Source: Cricetomys ansorgei
Taxonomy: Eukaryota > Chordata > Mammalia > Rodentia > Nesomyidae
NCBI GenBank assembly: GCA_026225945.1
Contig: JAMJFZ010000856.1
Location: 434,001 to 498,000, forward strand
DNA: 64,000 nucleotides
Direction of reading: 5' to 3'
Numbering within the stretch: position 1 is the first letter of the stretch; each line of letters opens with the position of its first letter. Shown here in pieces: positions 32,739-42,579 of the stretch. A program made the position numbers and the translations under genes. The notes below the pieces were generated by a model. It worked only from the letters and a program-made list of their open reading frames with translations, was not told the origin of the DNA and searched no databases.

Positions 32739-32906
32739 AACAAATGGAAGTCCTCCATATTGAAGAGTAAGGTGGCTGAGAAGGCTAGGTCCTGAGTGGA
32801 AAAAGACCAAAGATCAGAAGGTCAAAAAAATGACCATGTACATGACCCTCCTCCCCAATTGTGATCATGAATCAAGCTCCATAGAGATGAGGACAAATGT
32901 AGATGA

Positions 32907-33004
32907 GTGAGTTCTAGAAACTTGCTTCCTTTCTATCTCAAATTTTAAGTTTTAGAAACTTGCTGTTGAATCTACTTCTTGTTGTTTTCATTATTTTGAG
33001 AGAG
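32907..33004 (+). pseudogene. probable 3' UTR remnant of the PPIG retrocopy
   Basis: Sequence after the pseudogene stop ('gttctagaaacttgcttcct') continues without a recognisable boundary until the next SINE. The poly(A) end cannot be located. Confidence 0.4.
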
Positions 33005-33202
33005 GTTTTATGTTTGTCTTAAAGTTTTTTATTGCATTTATTATGTGTATGTGTGCATGCAGATATTTCAGAAGTTTGTGGAAGTCAGCAAACAATGTGA
33101 AGAAGTAGGCTCTCTCTTTCCACATATAGGTTCCAGGGATTGAACTCAGTTCAGCAGGGTTGATAGCAGTGCCTTTACCCACTGAGCCATCTCACTGGAC
33201 TT
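33005..33202 (-). repeat. RSINE1-type SINE, antisense
   Basis: 'gcatttattatgtgtatgtg', 'ttccagggattgaactcagt' and 'acccactgagccatctcact'. Confidence 0.8.
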
Positions 33203-33437
33203 TTAAAAATTGAACTTCACTGAGTTATTATTTTGAAAATATACAACCACATAGATAATTTGTACTGCTAAAGTTTTATTAAAAATTGAAATGAGATAAA
33301 AGTCCATAGAGGAATTGTAAAGTGTATTAGTAATATATATATATAAATGTCAATTGAAAAGGCACAAAGAATACATAAGTGCAATAAATTCACTAAATGT
33401 AACATAGAGCAGTTCAGTGGGATTAAGACTAAGCACA
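33203..33437. other. unique AT-rich sequence
   Basis: Contains a short TATATA run near 33333-33345; nothing else seen. Confidence 0.5.
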
Positions 33438-33812
33438 TACGGGCTCATGATAATGGCCTCCGTAGACTCATATATTTGAATACTTGGTTCCCACTTAGTG
33501 GAACGGTTTATGGAGAATTTGGAGGTATAGCTTTTTTGGAGGAGGTGTTTTCACTGGGGAATGGGGTTTGAAGTTTCAAAAGCCCATGCTAGGCCTAGTC
33601 TTGCTCTATCTCCCTCCATCTTGCAAATAAGATGAAAGGGCTCAGCTATGCTCCAGTGCCTTGCTTGCCTGCCTGCCACCATCTTCCCGCATTGATGATC
33701 ACTAGCCCTCTGAAAGTGTAAGCAACGCCCCCTCCAATTAAACGCTTCCTTTTGTAAGTTGCTTCGGTCATAGTGTCTCTTCACAGCAATAGAACAGCAA
33801 CTAAGACTGAAT
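33438..33812 (+). repeat. L1 (Lx-like) 3'-end repeat, sense, copy 1
   Basis: Contains 'ctcatatatttgaatacttg', 'ggaggaggtgttttcactgg' and 'cacagcaatagaacagcaac'. Sense orientation, with a 'ccaattaaacgcttcctttt' signal region. Confidence 0.8.
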
Positions 33813-33867
33813 ATCTGCGCTATCAAGACTGGCTTGCAAAATAAAATCCGACACTATTGGGTAATGT

Positions 33868-34216
33868 GGTGGTGTGAATGAAAGTGGCCCATAGGTTCAT
33901 AGGGAATGGCACTCTTTAAAAAGATTAAGAGGTGTGGTCTGTTGGAGGAATTGTGTCACGGGGTGTGGGCTTTGAGGTCCCAAAAAGCCCGTTCCAATCC
34001 CAGATTCTCTCTTTCCCCGCTGCCTGCCGATCCAGATGCAGAACTCTCAGCTACTTCTCCAGCACCATGTCTGCCTGTGTGCCGCCATGCTTCCCGCCAT
34101 GACAATAATGTACTAAACATCTGAAACCATAAGCCAGCCCCAATTAAATGTTTTCTTTTATAAGAGTTGCCATGTCATGGCATCTCCTCACAGCAATAGG
34201 ACACTAACTAAGATAG
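33868..34216 (+). repeat. L1 (Lx-like) 3'-end repeat, sense, copy 2
   Basis: Same repeat, same orientation, 55 bases downstream ('ggaggaattgtgtcacgggg', 'ccaattaaatgttttctttt', 'cacagcaataggacactaac'). The two copies are clearly diverged, so they look like separate insertions rather than a recent tandem duplication. Confidence 0.8.
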
Positions 34217-34519
34217 GTATTCAGCAGCTATAGCTAAAATAATTCTGAAACATGGGCAGAGTATACAAAGAAAATCCAAACTGTAAGAAAGTAGGCTTGC
34301 CATGTTTATACGGAAGTGGTATTGAAGCCCCAAAGTGCTGGGTGCCATAAAGAGAGACACTCAACCCAATCCCCACCATCCAGAGTGAGGGTACAATGAA
34401 AGCACCTGTCTAGCAGCATGAAAGTCTATTTAGCATCAAAGTTATAGGGTTGGCATTTCTTGAAACTACAAATACTGTTTATTTAGAGACAGTTCCATAA
34501 ATATAAAGTTTATAAGGAA
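34217..34519. other. unique sequence, nothing recognised
   Basis: About 300 bases with no recognisable feature. Confidence 0.5.
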
Positions 34520-34600
34520 GCCTGTCTGGGCTACATAGTGAATACAAGGCCAGCCTAGTAATGTAGCCTTATCTTGTCTCAAAAACGAAAACAAAATAAA
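34520..34600 (+). repeat. B1 fragment
   Basis: 'tgtctgggctacatagtgaa' and 'tacaaggccagcctagtaat' followed by an A-rich tail. Confidence 0.65.
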
Positions 34601-34604
34601 AAGT

Positions 34605-34757
34605 TGGGCAGTGGTGGCACACACCTTTAATCCCAGCACTCGGGGAGGCAGAGGCAGGAGGATCAGTGAGGCAGCCTGGTCTACAGAATGAGTTCCAGGA
34701 GAGCCAGAGTTACAACAGAGAAACCCTGTCTCAAAAAACCAAAAGAAAAAAAAAGGG
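34605..34757 (+). repeat. B1-family SINE
   Basis: 'gggcagtggtggcacacacc' through 'gagaaaccctgtctcaaaaa'. Contains the GTTACAACAGAG variant and a short deletion after 'aggaggatc'. Confidence 0.95.
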
Positions 34758-34859
34758 GGGTGGTGGTGGAAAGCTATAGGTCAGTGGGACAAGAGTTTCT
34801 TAGCATGTTGATGAAGCCTGAGTCAGTACCCAGTATCATAAAAAAGAAAAAATGATTTT

Positions 34860-34971
34860 TTGACAGTTTCACTATGTAGCCATGGCTGACTGGAAAGTCT
34901 AGATCTCCTTGAGGTCCTCCTGCCTCTGTCTCTAGAGTGCTGGGATTAAAGGAGCCACCACCAGACCTGGC
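34860..34971 (-). repeat. B1-family SINE, antisense; its head seeds the minisatellite
   Basis: 'agtttcactatgtagccatg', 'cctcctgcctctgtctctag' and 'agtgctgggattaaaggagc' run into 'caccaccagacctggc', the antisense B1 head, where the tandem array starts. Confidence 0.85.
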
Positions 34972-35280
34972 AGTGTATACCTCCCCTTTCCACCACCAGT
35001 CCTGGCAGTGGATACCCTGCCCCCTTCCACCACCATCCTGGCAGTGGATACCCCGCCCCCTTCCACCACCATCCTGGCAGTGGATACCCTCCCCTTTCCA
35101 CCCCCAGACCTGGCAGTGGATACCCCCTCTTCCACCACCAGTCCTGGCAGTGGATAAACCCCTCTCCCCTTTTCCACCACTAGACCTGGCAGTGGATACC
35201 TCCCCTTTCCACCACCAGTCCTGGCAGTGTATACCTCCCCTTTCTACCACCAGACCTGGCAGTGGATACTATCCCCATTT
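34954..35280. repeat. minisatellite, about nine copies of a 36-bp unit
   Basis: The motif CCTGGCAGTG(G/T)ATA recurs at 34966, 35001, 35037, 35073, 35109, 35143, 35185, 35220 and 35255. Each is preceded by CCACCACCAG(A/T) or a close variant and followed by a CCCCTTTC-like spacer. Spacing is mostly 34-36 bases. Because 36 is a multiple of three, long frames stay open on both strands (115 codons plus, 158 codons minus); these are repeat translations. Confidence 0.97.
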
Positions 35281-35282
35281 TT

Positions 35283-35437
35283 AGAAGATTTATTTATTTT
35301 ATTTATGTGTGCTCTGTATGTACACATGCATATCAGAAAAGGGCATCAGATCTCATGTGTGGTGCTGGGAATTGAAATCATGACCTCTGGAAGAGCAGTC
35401 AGTATTCTTAACCACTGAGCCATCTCTCCAGCCCCCA
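35283..35437 (-). repeat. B2-family SINE, antisense
   Basis: 'agatttatttattttattta', 'agaaaagggcatcagatctc' and 'ccactgagccatctctccag'. Confidence 0.9.
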
Positions 35438-35624
35438 ACCCTTTTTAACTTAAAAAAAAAATTCTTCCCAAACTTAATATTTATTTATTTATTTATTATC
35501 TACAGAAAAACTTAAAGAATACACCCAGGGCTGTTTACCTTGAGTCAATAACTAAAAATTTCCTCACATTTGTTTCCTTCAATTTTTGGCTAAAATTCTT
35601 TTTTAAGAAAACATTTTAGTTATT

Positions 35625-35805
35625 ATTAGCGTGTGTGTGTGCATGTGTGCACGAGCATGTCTGTTCACATGCCACAGTGCCTGTGGGGCGGATGGAGGAC
35701 AACTTTCAGGAGTCAGTTTTCTCTTTTTATCATGGGTACCTGGGATTGAGCTCATATTTGTCAGGTTTATACAGCAAGTGCTTTTACATCTAAGCAACCA
35801 TTGGA
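35625..35805 (-). repeat. RSINE1-type SINE, antisense
   Basis: TG-rich start, 'ggaggacaactttcaggagt' and 'tacctgggattgagctcata'. Confidence 0.7.
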
Positions 35806-36502
35806 CCAAACATTTGAAGCTTGCAGACACCACAAAACTTCATAGCTGTGATCAGAGATGGAATGCTTGTACGATCTTTTGTCATAGGATCAGATATGAG
35901 ATGCATGGAATCTCTTTGGTTGCTGCATCCTAGTGTGATGGTGGTTTAAGATTCCGGGACACCTGCTACAGCTAGCAGTGTTGGAGGGAGCCATGAGTGA
36001 AGTCCAGAGGGTGTGTCTGGAAAGGGATGTGCTTCTGGGAGGTTCATGGGTCCCATCTCGTGTCCTTGCTGAGGTCTGGATTTCTGTTTCTCCATCACAC
36101 TGTGGCTGGTACCACTCTGCCTTTAGTGGCAGTCTGTGATGCGTTAGTTTTTTGACAATATGCTCGTTCTGGATAGCACGGATATGTGGAACTCAAAGTG
36201 GTGATCTTACCAACTCCATGGTGGCAATTTTCAGGGACGTGTTAATTTTATTTAAGCAGGCTGCAAGTTAGCTAGCAGCTGGGATCCACAGAAAGGAGTG
36301 CCGTGACTCAGCTTCTGACTTCTCTAGCATATCAGAGATCTTGATTGTTTAATGGCCAGATAGTCACTAACTACAGGACTAATGGCATGGTGCTGTATTT
36401 AAAATGTTTGAATAATGTAATACTTGGGATTGGTTTTGATTTGGTCAATATAATCAGTCCACCACTTCTCTTTCAATATAGCTCCAGGAATTGTGTTTCA
36501 GT
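35806..36502. other. unique sequence, nothing recognised
   Basis: About 700 repeat-poor bases. Confidence 0.5.
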
Positions 36503-36645
36503 AATTTTTTTTTTTGAGATAAGGTTTCTCTGTATAGCCCTGGTCACCCTGGAACTCACTCTGTAGTGAGTGGCTGGCCTTAAACTGCCTCTGCCTCCCA
36601 ACTGCTGGAATTAAAGGCATTTGCCACCATGACTGGCTTGAATAA
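36503..36645 (-). repeat. B1-family SINE, antisense
   Basis: 'ttttgagataaggtttctct', 'ggaactcactctgtagtgag' and 'aactgctggaattaaaggca'. Confidence 0.88.
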
Positions 36646-36654
36646 TATTACAGA

Positions 36655-36830
36655 CTGTGTTTTATTTATTATGTGTATGTATCTATATACTGGTGTGTGC
36701 ACATAGATGCAGGTGCCCTCAGAGGCCAGAAGATGAGACTGGATCCCCTGGAGCTGGAGTTACAGGCAGTTGAGAGCTGTCTGATCTGGGTATGGGAAAT
36801 GGATTCAGGTCCCCTGGAAGAATGACTATG
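36655..36830 (-). repeat. B3-family SINE, antisense
   Basis: 'tttatttattatgtgtatgt', 'cagaggccagaagatgagac' and 'cctggagctggagttacagg'. Confidence 0.8.
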
Positions 36831-36851
36831 TTTCCAGATCCATATCTGAGT

Positions 36852-36869
36852 AACAACAACAACAACAAC
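36852..36869. repeat. (CAA)6 simple repeat
   Basis: Perfect trinucleotide run at the edge of a B3 element. Confidence 0.9.
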
Positions 36870-37528
36870 TTATTATTTATTTTATGTGTATGGGTGCTTT
36901 GCCTGTGTGCTGTGTTAAATTATCGTTCGGGCGCTTAATGTAGAGTCCAGAGTTGAATTTTCCAATGCTCTTTATTAATCACAAACAATGTCAAATCTCA
37001 GGGAATTCTATACCCGGGCAGCTAGGCAGAGAGCTCATTCCAATGCTTCCTCACCCCATGCTCTCCTCTCGGTTCTCCTCCTGCTCCTAGCTTCTTCTTC
37101 CTTGTTCTCTGCTCTCTGTCTGTCTCCTCTCTCCTCTGCTCTTGCCCTAGTTCTTTTTCATTCCAAATCCTCTCTGTCTCCACCCAGCCTTCCAATATAC
37201 AAATCAATGGAGCCTAACCTTCATCTGCCTTAAGGCTAAGGAATGTCCTATTCTTGTGGAGAGCCTGATAGCCACGCCTTTGTTTACTGGTAGACAGTGA
37301 ATCCTTTACTTGCTTCAAGGACAGCTTACTGGAACATTATCCATAACAAAAATCTCCCACAACAGTACTGTGTATACCCGGTGCCATTAGAGGCCATCAA
37401 ATAATATCAGATCCCTAGGAATTTGAGTTATAGATGGCTGTGAGTCATCATGTATGTGCTGGGATTTGAACCTGGGACCTCTGGAAGAGCAGCCAGTGCT
37501 CTTAACCTCTGAGGCATCTCAACAGCTA
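36870..37528 (-). repeat. B3-family SINE, antisense, split by an LTR
   Basis: The distal part (36870-36912, 'attttatgtgtatgggtgct') and proximal part (37365-37528, 'gagttatagatggctgtgag', 'cagccagtgctcttaacctc') are continuous once the LTR is set aside. Confidence 0.88.
36913..37364 (-). repeat. solo class II LTR, 452 bp, with 6-bp target duplication
   Basis: On the minus strand it runs from TGTTGTGGGAGA to CGATAATTTAACA, with AATAAA at the complement of 36971-36976. Flanks are GTGCTG (36907-36912) and GTACTG (37365-37370), one mismatch. The insertion lies inside a B3 SINE. The family matches the shortened copy at 25353-25570. ORFs on either strand are incidental. Confidence 0.88.
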
Positions 37529-37928
37529 GGTCTGAATAATTTTGAGGTGCTTTAATGAATATGAAAGCAAATGCTTGAGCTATGAGGATTTAAGCATTTT
37601 GCCTAACTTTGAACTCAGTAACTAAAAATCAACGCGCTTGCACAGTTTTAGGAATGAAGAGTGTGGTATCATGGGTAAGACAGAGGTTAGGCAAAGGAAC
37701 CAGAGAGAAGTAAATGGTAATCTGAAATTTTCCCTTTGAACACTGTGGCTTGGCATGTGTGGGCTCAATGATGAGGCAGTGGGAGACACCTCACATTTTG
37801 AGATGAAGCAAGCCATTGTTGTCATCCTACTGTGTGCTTGATTAAGTAGAAGCTAAGCACACTGAACAGGAAACACACTCAGATGGCTCAGCGATCTCTG
37901 TACCCAGAAGGTGCACTCAAATCGTTGT
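37529..37928. other. unique sequence, nothing recognised
   Basis: About 400 bases with no recognisable feature. Confidence 0.5.
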
Positions 37929-37929
37929 A

Positions 37930-38060
37930 AGATTTGGGGATTTGTTCTTTTGTTTTCTTGATTGGATATTTTTTTTCCTGCAGAATTTCCCTATATAACC
38001 TAGGGCACCCTGAAGCTTGCCCCCTCTTTATAGCTAAAACTACAGAAGTGTGGCACTGTG
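37930..38060 (-). repeat. B1-like SINE, antisense, very degraded
   Basis: 'aatttccctatataacctag' and 'actacagaagtgtggcactg' keep antisense B1 order. Confidence 0.5.
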
Positions 38061-38437
38061 CCAATGAAGTTTACTTTTGAATCTTCTAAAGCAAAATGTC
38101 TTTAAAACTGTCTTTGTGATACGATATTCAAAGCATGAAAACTTGCTTCATTTTCAAGTATACAACAATATGTTCCCAATGCTGAAGTTTTACAGTGTTT
38201 TTCATAATTATGGAAATATTTAATAGGATACATGCTTCCTTTTGTCATCTCAGCTTTGAAATGTTGGTCACGAAAGCCTGGCTGCAGTTCTTGGTTGAGA
38301 TCGTGAAGGCAGTTTTTGCATTTCCTGTGGGCCCTCTGAGACAAAGCACTAGAAAGGCAGACCAACCTAACCCCGGGGAGCACTGGCATGGAAAGTGCCA
38401 AGGGTGCTCGCTTCCTTATAGTCCACTGTAGACCACA
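38061..38437. other. unique sequence, nothing recognised
   Basis: About 375 bases; overlapping 112- and 78-codon ORFs on opposite strands have no domain. Confidence 0.45.
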
Positions 38438-38656
38438 CACTGGCTCTCAGCCTTCCTGATGCTGTGGCCCTTTAACACAGTTCCTCATGCTGTGGTGACC
38501 CCAACCATAAAATTATTTTCATTGCTCCTTCATAACTGTAATTTTGCCTCTGTCATGAATTGTAAATATCTGACATACAGGTGGTCTTACGTGACCCCTG
38601 TGAAAGGACCATTTGACCCCCAAAAGGGGTCACGACCCACAGGTTGAGAACCACTG
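38438..38656 (-). mobile_element. hAT-Charlie-type non-autonomous DNA transposon (URR1-like)
   Basis: Terminal inverted repeats CACTGGCTCTCAGCC at the left and GGTTGAGAACCACTG at the right frame about 220 bases with 'tttgacccccaaaaggggtc' and 'aaattattttcattgctcct'. This is the layout of the rodent URR1 elements. No transposase is encoded. An 8-bp target duplication is not evident. Confidence 0.8.
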
Positions 38657-38904
38657 TTAGAAGGATGTTTTTGCCTCTCTTGTATAAATCATAATTCAAC
38701 TTTCTTATGACATTTGTAAGCTTTTTAAATTATTTTGAATATAAGAATTATTTTGGGGAGTTTTTAATGAATGAAGGTAATTTATTTGGTTGAAGCAGTT
38801 ACTATTTTGGTAAATAGTAATTCAGAAGTAACCATCTTAACTATTTCAAGGTACAGAAATAATGAACATTCTAGCTGGAAAATTTTCCATTTTATTTTAC
38901 GTTA

Positions 38905-39090
38905 ATTAATTTATTTTTATTTCATATGCTTGGTGTTTTGCCTGCATGTATGTCTGTTTGAGGGTGTCAGATCCCCTGGAACTGGAGTTACAGACAGTTG
39001 TGAGCTGTCATGTGGGTGCTGGGAATTGAACCCAGGTCCTCTGGAAGAGCAGCCAGTGCTCATAACCTACAGAGCCATCTCTCCAACCCC
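38905..39090 (-). repeat. B3-family SINE, antisense
   Basis: 'cctggaactggagttacaga', 'gtgctgggaattgaacccag' and 'gagccatctctccaacccct'; well preserved. Confidence 0.92.
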
Positions 39091-39189
39091 TTATTTTATT
39101 TCTAAAATTTTGATATTAACTTCTTGTTTTTTTGCTATAGTCAAAGAAAGAATCTTAGATTAATTATTTGTAGTGTAAGGAACTTTTTG

Positions 39190-39268
39190 GCTTTGGTGCT
39201 GGGATTAAACCCTCTGTGTCACACATGCTCTGCCAGTCCTGTACTGCTGAGCTACAACCCAAGCCCCT
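39190..39268 (-). repeat. ID element, antisense
   Basis: 'tggtgctgggattaaaccct' and 'ctgagctacaacccaagccc' are the antisense box B and box A ends of an ID SINE. Confidence 0.8.
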
Positions 39269-39269
39269 T

Positions 39270-40148
39270 TATAAAATTCTTTTGTGAAGTACTTGAGTTT
39301 CTGGTACTCCCCGTTAGGTTAGTGCTGGGAATGAAGGGCTGTTCTCTATCACTGCATTTCAGCATGGACAGCTAGAGACTTCTATCATTTGCTTCACTAA
39401 ACGATGCATGTGCGAAGACCAAGATTGTTAGCCAGGATCACACGGAGCTGCACTGTGCTTCTCAGATTGTCAGAAGGGACATCCCAACGGGCCAAAGCTG
39501 GATCCAGAGAAGCCTTTCTCTTGTTTCGAAGTGCTTTTGATTTTTTAATATCTGTCTGCAACATATTATTTGATTGTTTTTTCCCCTCTAGGGACTAAAA
39601 GTTCAAGGAGGGATATAAATTGTTTTCATTTTTTTAATCATGGAAATGGTGTTTAGTAATCCAGAATAGTACGGGGAGAGATGACTAAGGTAGCCAACTA
39701 CGTTTTGGTAGTTTGATGTTCCTCCCATCTAGCCATTTGTGTAAACCTTTCTGTTTCACGTAGTATTACTGTGAACTTATATTCTTCTTGGTGTTGTCAT
39801 TATAGATGGAAATTTCTCCACTTTATAATTTTTGCCCCCTAAGTGTTATTTTTCATAATCATCTAACACATGGGTGTATCCATCATTACATAATCAGATT
39901 TCAAAAACACTTTTACTAACTGGAAAACCATTTATATGATTCTAAAAGGAGTATAAATTAGCATATCACCTTCACACAGCATAGACAAGTATAACATGAT
40001 CCCTATAATAATTCACCAAGAAGGTGAACTCAATACTTTGGTGCCCTGTTTTCTAGGACGTTTCTTACTTATCATAGATGTCATCCATTTCACAGTCTAT
40101 AATCTCCACTAATAACAACAGCAACAGCAGCTTGAAAAGTCCTCCTGT
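39270..40148. other. unique AT-rich sequence, nothing recognised
   Basis: About 880 repeat-poor bases. Confidence 0.5.
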
Positions 40149-40149
40149 G

Positions 40150-40355
40150 TTACATTTATTTTATGATTTTAGGTGTATGAGTTTTGCGTACTTGAATGTA
40201 TGAGCACCACGTGTGTCCTTGGTGTATGTGGAGGTCAGGTTCACTGGGATGGGAGTTACAGATAGTTGTGAGCTGCCATATGGGTGCTAGGCATCCAATC
40301 TGGGTCCTCAGGAAGAACAGCCAGTGCTCTTAACCCCTGAGCCAACTCTCCAGAT
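40150..40355 (-). repeat. B3-family SINE, antisense
   Basis: 'gggatgggagttacagatag', 'gtgagctgccatatgggtgc' and 'ctcttaacccctgagccaac'. Confidence 0.85.
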
Positions 40356-40482
40356 GTAAGATGATACTTTTTTGTTTTAAATTTACATTATGAAAATTTC
40401 CAGACTTCCACAGGGTAGAGGGAATGGTCCGATATGTTCTATATACCAACCACCTGCCCTCTGAATCATCCATGGCCCTACG

Positions 40483-40798
40483 TGTAGCAGTATCCTGCTG
40501 TGGTGGCTCACCAAGAAAGTCACAGAGGCATATTCATACGTGCAGTCCTGCCAGACCTCAGCAGAGGGAACGCTATCCTGGCCATATGGACAGTGGAACC
40601 CTGAGCGTCTGAGCTCAGATGTTTTTATCGATTCAGAACTCCTCAGGTGTTCTACGGATAGCACGTGCAGGTCCTGAGCAGTCAAACATCCCCCATATAA
40701 ATCCAACACCCGCAGACAATACAAAACGCCAAGACCTAGGCACCCCACACCCAACAGTGCACAAAACAGAAGTTTACTTAAAGTAAACTTCCACAATA
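40483..40798 (-). repeat. solo LTR of the 8709-10691 class II family, with target duplication
   Basis: Aligns by eye with both LTRs of the element at 8709-10691 across its length ('ggctcaccaaga', 'gtgcagtcctgccagacctc', 'gaaccctgagcgtctgagct', 'gtaaacttccacaa'). Flanks are CCTACG (40477-40482) and CCTATG (40799-40804), differing by a C/T change. No internal region is present. Confidence 0.82.
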
Positions 40799-40811
40799 CC
40801 TATGCTTGGAT

Positions 40812-40883
40812 TTATTTTAATCTCTCTCCCTCCCTCTCTATCTCTCTCTCTCTCCTCTCTCCTCTCTCCCTCCCTCCCTCTCC

Positions 40884-40920
<37 letters not shown>

Positions 40921-40929
40921 CTCTGTGTG
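40812..40929. repeat. (CT)n-rich microsatellite with TG end
   Basis: CT and CCCT units, with the longest pure CT run at about 40890-40917. Confidence 0.95.
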
Positions 40930-40944
40930 AGTGTGTGTGCAGGA

Positions 40945-41145
40945 GCAAGTGCATGTGTTCTTGTGGAGGTCAGAGGTCAATCTTGAGTGTCATCCCCAGG
41001 AAAACTATCCATCTCTTCTGAGGCAGGGTCTCATTGGCTTAGACCAGCAGGCTAGCGAGCCGCGGGTCTGCCTGTGTCTGAGTCCGCAGCACCAGGGTTA
41101 CAAGCGTGCACCATACCTCCCACGACATTTACGTGGGTGTCAGGC
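40945..41145 (-). repeat. B4/RSINE-type composite SINE, antisense
   Basis: 'gtggaggtcagaggtcaatc', 'gaggcagggtctcattggct' and 'caccagggttacaagcgtgc' keep the order of a B4-class element. Confidence 0.55.
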
Positions 41146-41299
41146 ATAAAAGTAAGACTTCAAGTAAAACAACGCCGTAAATTAGTGTGACACTTTCCAG
41201 ACTTTTCCACAGCCTTCCTTGCCTAACGTTCCATTACGTTCCCTGTGGCAGGCCCAAAAGCCATACACCCTCCTTGCTCTTGCGTGTCCTGCCCCCGTC

Positions 41300-41395
41300 A
41301 TTGACCTGTCCCATTCCTTGGCCTTGAATCCTCCTGCCTCAGCCTGCCGCATCCTGGGGTAACAGGTGTGTGCCACCATACTGGGACATTCCAGC
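41300..41395 (-). repeat. B1 fragment, antisense
   Basis: 'cttgaatcctcctgcctcag' and 'ggtaacaggtgtgtgccacc'. Confidence 0.65.
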
Positions 41396-41639
41396 TATCT
41401 CAGCCTAAGACACAGCTTCATCCTTCCTCAGAAATGCCTTGCTTACCAAGGATTGTGTCCTCTCACATGAAGAGTATCTTTCTAGAATATTCCCTCTCCC
41501 TTGTTTGTCCAAGCCTCTTTCTTTCCTGGCCCAGCTCTTACCGTCTTGCCCGTAAAGCTGCTCCACGTCTCCCAGTGGTCTGTAGTGTTTGAGTTTTAGC
41601 TTTAACTTTATTTACTCTTATTCAAATGTTAACCCCTTC

Positions 41640-42375
41640 AGATGTCAGCTGGCAAAGGTTTTGTTTTTCATTCTCTTCACTCTGTTATTTCTTTGCTGTG
41701 CACACACTGTAATTTCGGCAATACCATTTGTCCCCTGGGGATAATTTCCTGTGTTATTAGAGTCTTTTGCCCATGCCTATGTGTTTCTTTACATTAAACT
41801 TATTGATTCATTTTGAATTGATTTTTGTGCTGGATCAAAGACATGAATCTAGTTCCATTGTTTTACATATGGAAACCCAAATGCTCCCGCCCCCGCAAGT
41901 GCCATGTGTCCAAGAGGCTGTCTTTTCTGAGCTCAGGACCTCTGGAAGAGCAGCAAGTGCTTTTAACCACTGGATTTTCTTTTAACATTTTCACCGAAAA
42001 GGTAGACATTGTAGCTTGGCGGGTTTATTTCTAGGCCCCCTTTTATAGCATGTTGGTCTATGGAACTGTGTTTGTCAGTATGCAGAGTCATTTGAAGTCA
42101 GGTATTGTTCCTCCTCTAGCACTGCCCTTTTTGCTCAGGACTGCTTTGGGTGTTCTGTGTCTTTTATGTTTCTATATACATCCTAGGATTTTTCCTAGGT
42201 GTGTCATCAGAATTTTGATAGAGATTGCATGGAATCTGTAGATTCAATAGATTGTTTTCTGATAGACTAGCTAGTCTCACAATATTAATTCTTCCAATTC
42301 ATGACCATGGGCAGAGTAGAGTCTTTTCACCTTTTAATGTCTTGTTTAGTTCCTTCGGAGGTCTTTCACCTTGAG
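41640..42375 (-). mobile_element. L1 ORF2 fragment, antisense, ancient
   Basis: The plus strand reads as the complement of the 3' part of L1 ORF2: 'ttctttgctgtgcacacact', 'tcattttgaattgatttttg', 'catggaatctgtagattcaa' and 'aattcttccaattcatgacc'. It has many frame breaks and a short B2/B3 scrap around 41935-41980. It is an old, 5'-truncated, inactive copy. Confidence 0.8.
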
Positions 42376-42436
42376 TACTTACTTTCTCTCTCTCCCTCTC
42401 CCTCTCCGTCTCTCTCTTCTCCCACCCCCCCTCATT

Positions 42437-42575
42437 TCAAGACAGGATTTCTCTGTGTAGCCCTGGCTGTTCCTGGAACTCACTCTGTAGACCAGGATGG
42501 CCTTGAAATCAGAGATTTGCCTGCCTCTGCCTGCTGAGTGCTGAGATTAAAGGCGTGCGCCACCACTGTCTGGCT
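42437..42575 (-). repeat. B1-family SINE, antisense
   Basis: 'caggatttctctgtgtagcc', 'gtagaccaggatggccttga' and 'ttaaaggcgtgcgccaccac', well preserved. Confidence 0.93.
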
Positions 42576-42579
42576 CTGA

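Larger units (their letters stand above)
30656..32906 (+). pseudogene. Ppig: processed pseudogene of PPIG (cyclophilin G)
   Basis: PPIG is a nuclear peptidyl-prolyl isomerase with an N-terminal cyclophilin domain and a long Arg/Ser-rich tail linked to splicing. This copy begins with MGVNVWRSQC (parent MGIKVQRPRC-like) at 30656. It later shows GDFSKGSGREGE, FFLTRKPAPQ and FGQVISGQEIVR from the cyclophilin domain, then PKSKV (31085-31100), the basic linker (from 31181), the SGRK region (about 31505-31545) and an RS segment (31960-32215). The C-terminal end has a stop at 32904-32906. No introns interrupt regions that are separate exons in the parent. There are many stops and frameshifts, about 110 bases missing inside the cyclophilin domain, CA/TG expansions, and an L1-derived insertion at 32352-32738. 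Parent identity is by recognition of protein order, not a search. Confidence 0.9.

Noticed and set aside
34774..35250. 158-codon minus-strand ORF with Gly/His/Cys repeats, looking like a repetitive protein
   Set aside because: It is the 36-bp minisatellite read in frame plus flanking B1; the opposite strand is open too, which is expected when the period is a multiple of three.
34954..35280. CRISPR-like regular array
   Set aside because: Units are contiguous minisatellite repeats without distinct spacers and the context is mammalian.
36988..37233. Protein shared with 25244-25495 (both start MSNLREFYTRAARQ), suggesting a conserved gene family
   Set aside because: The shared peptide comes from the antisense strand of the same LTR family, and the frames diverge after it.
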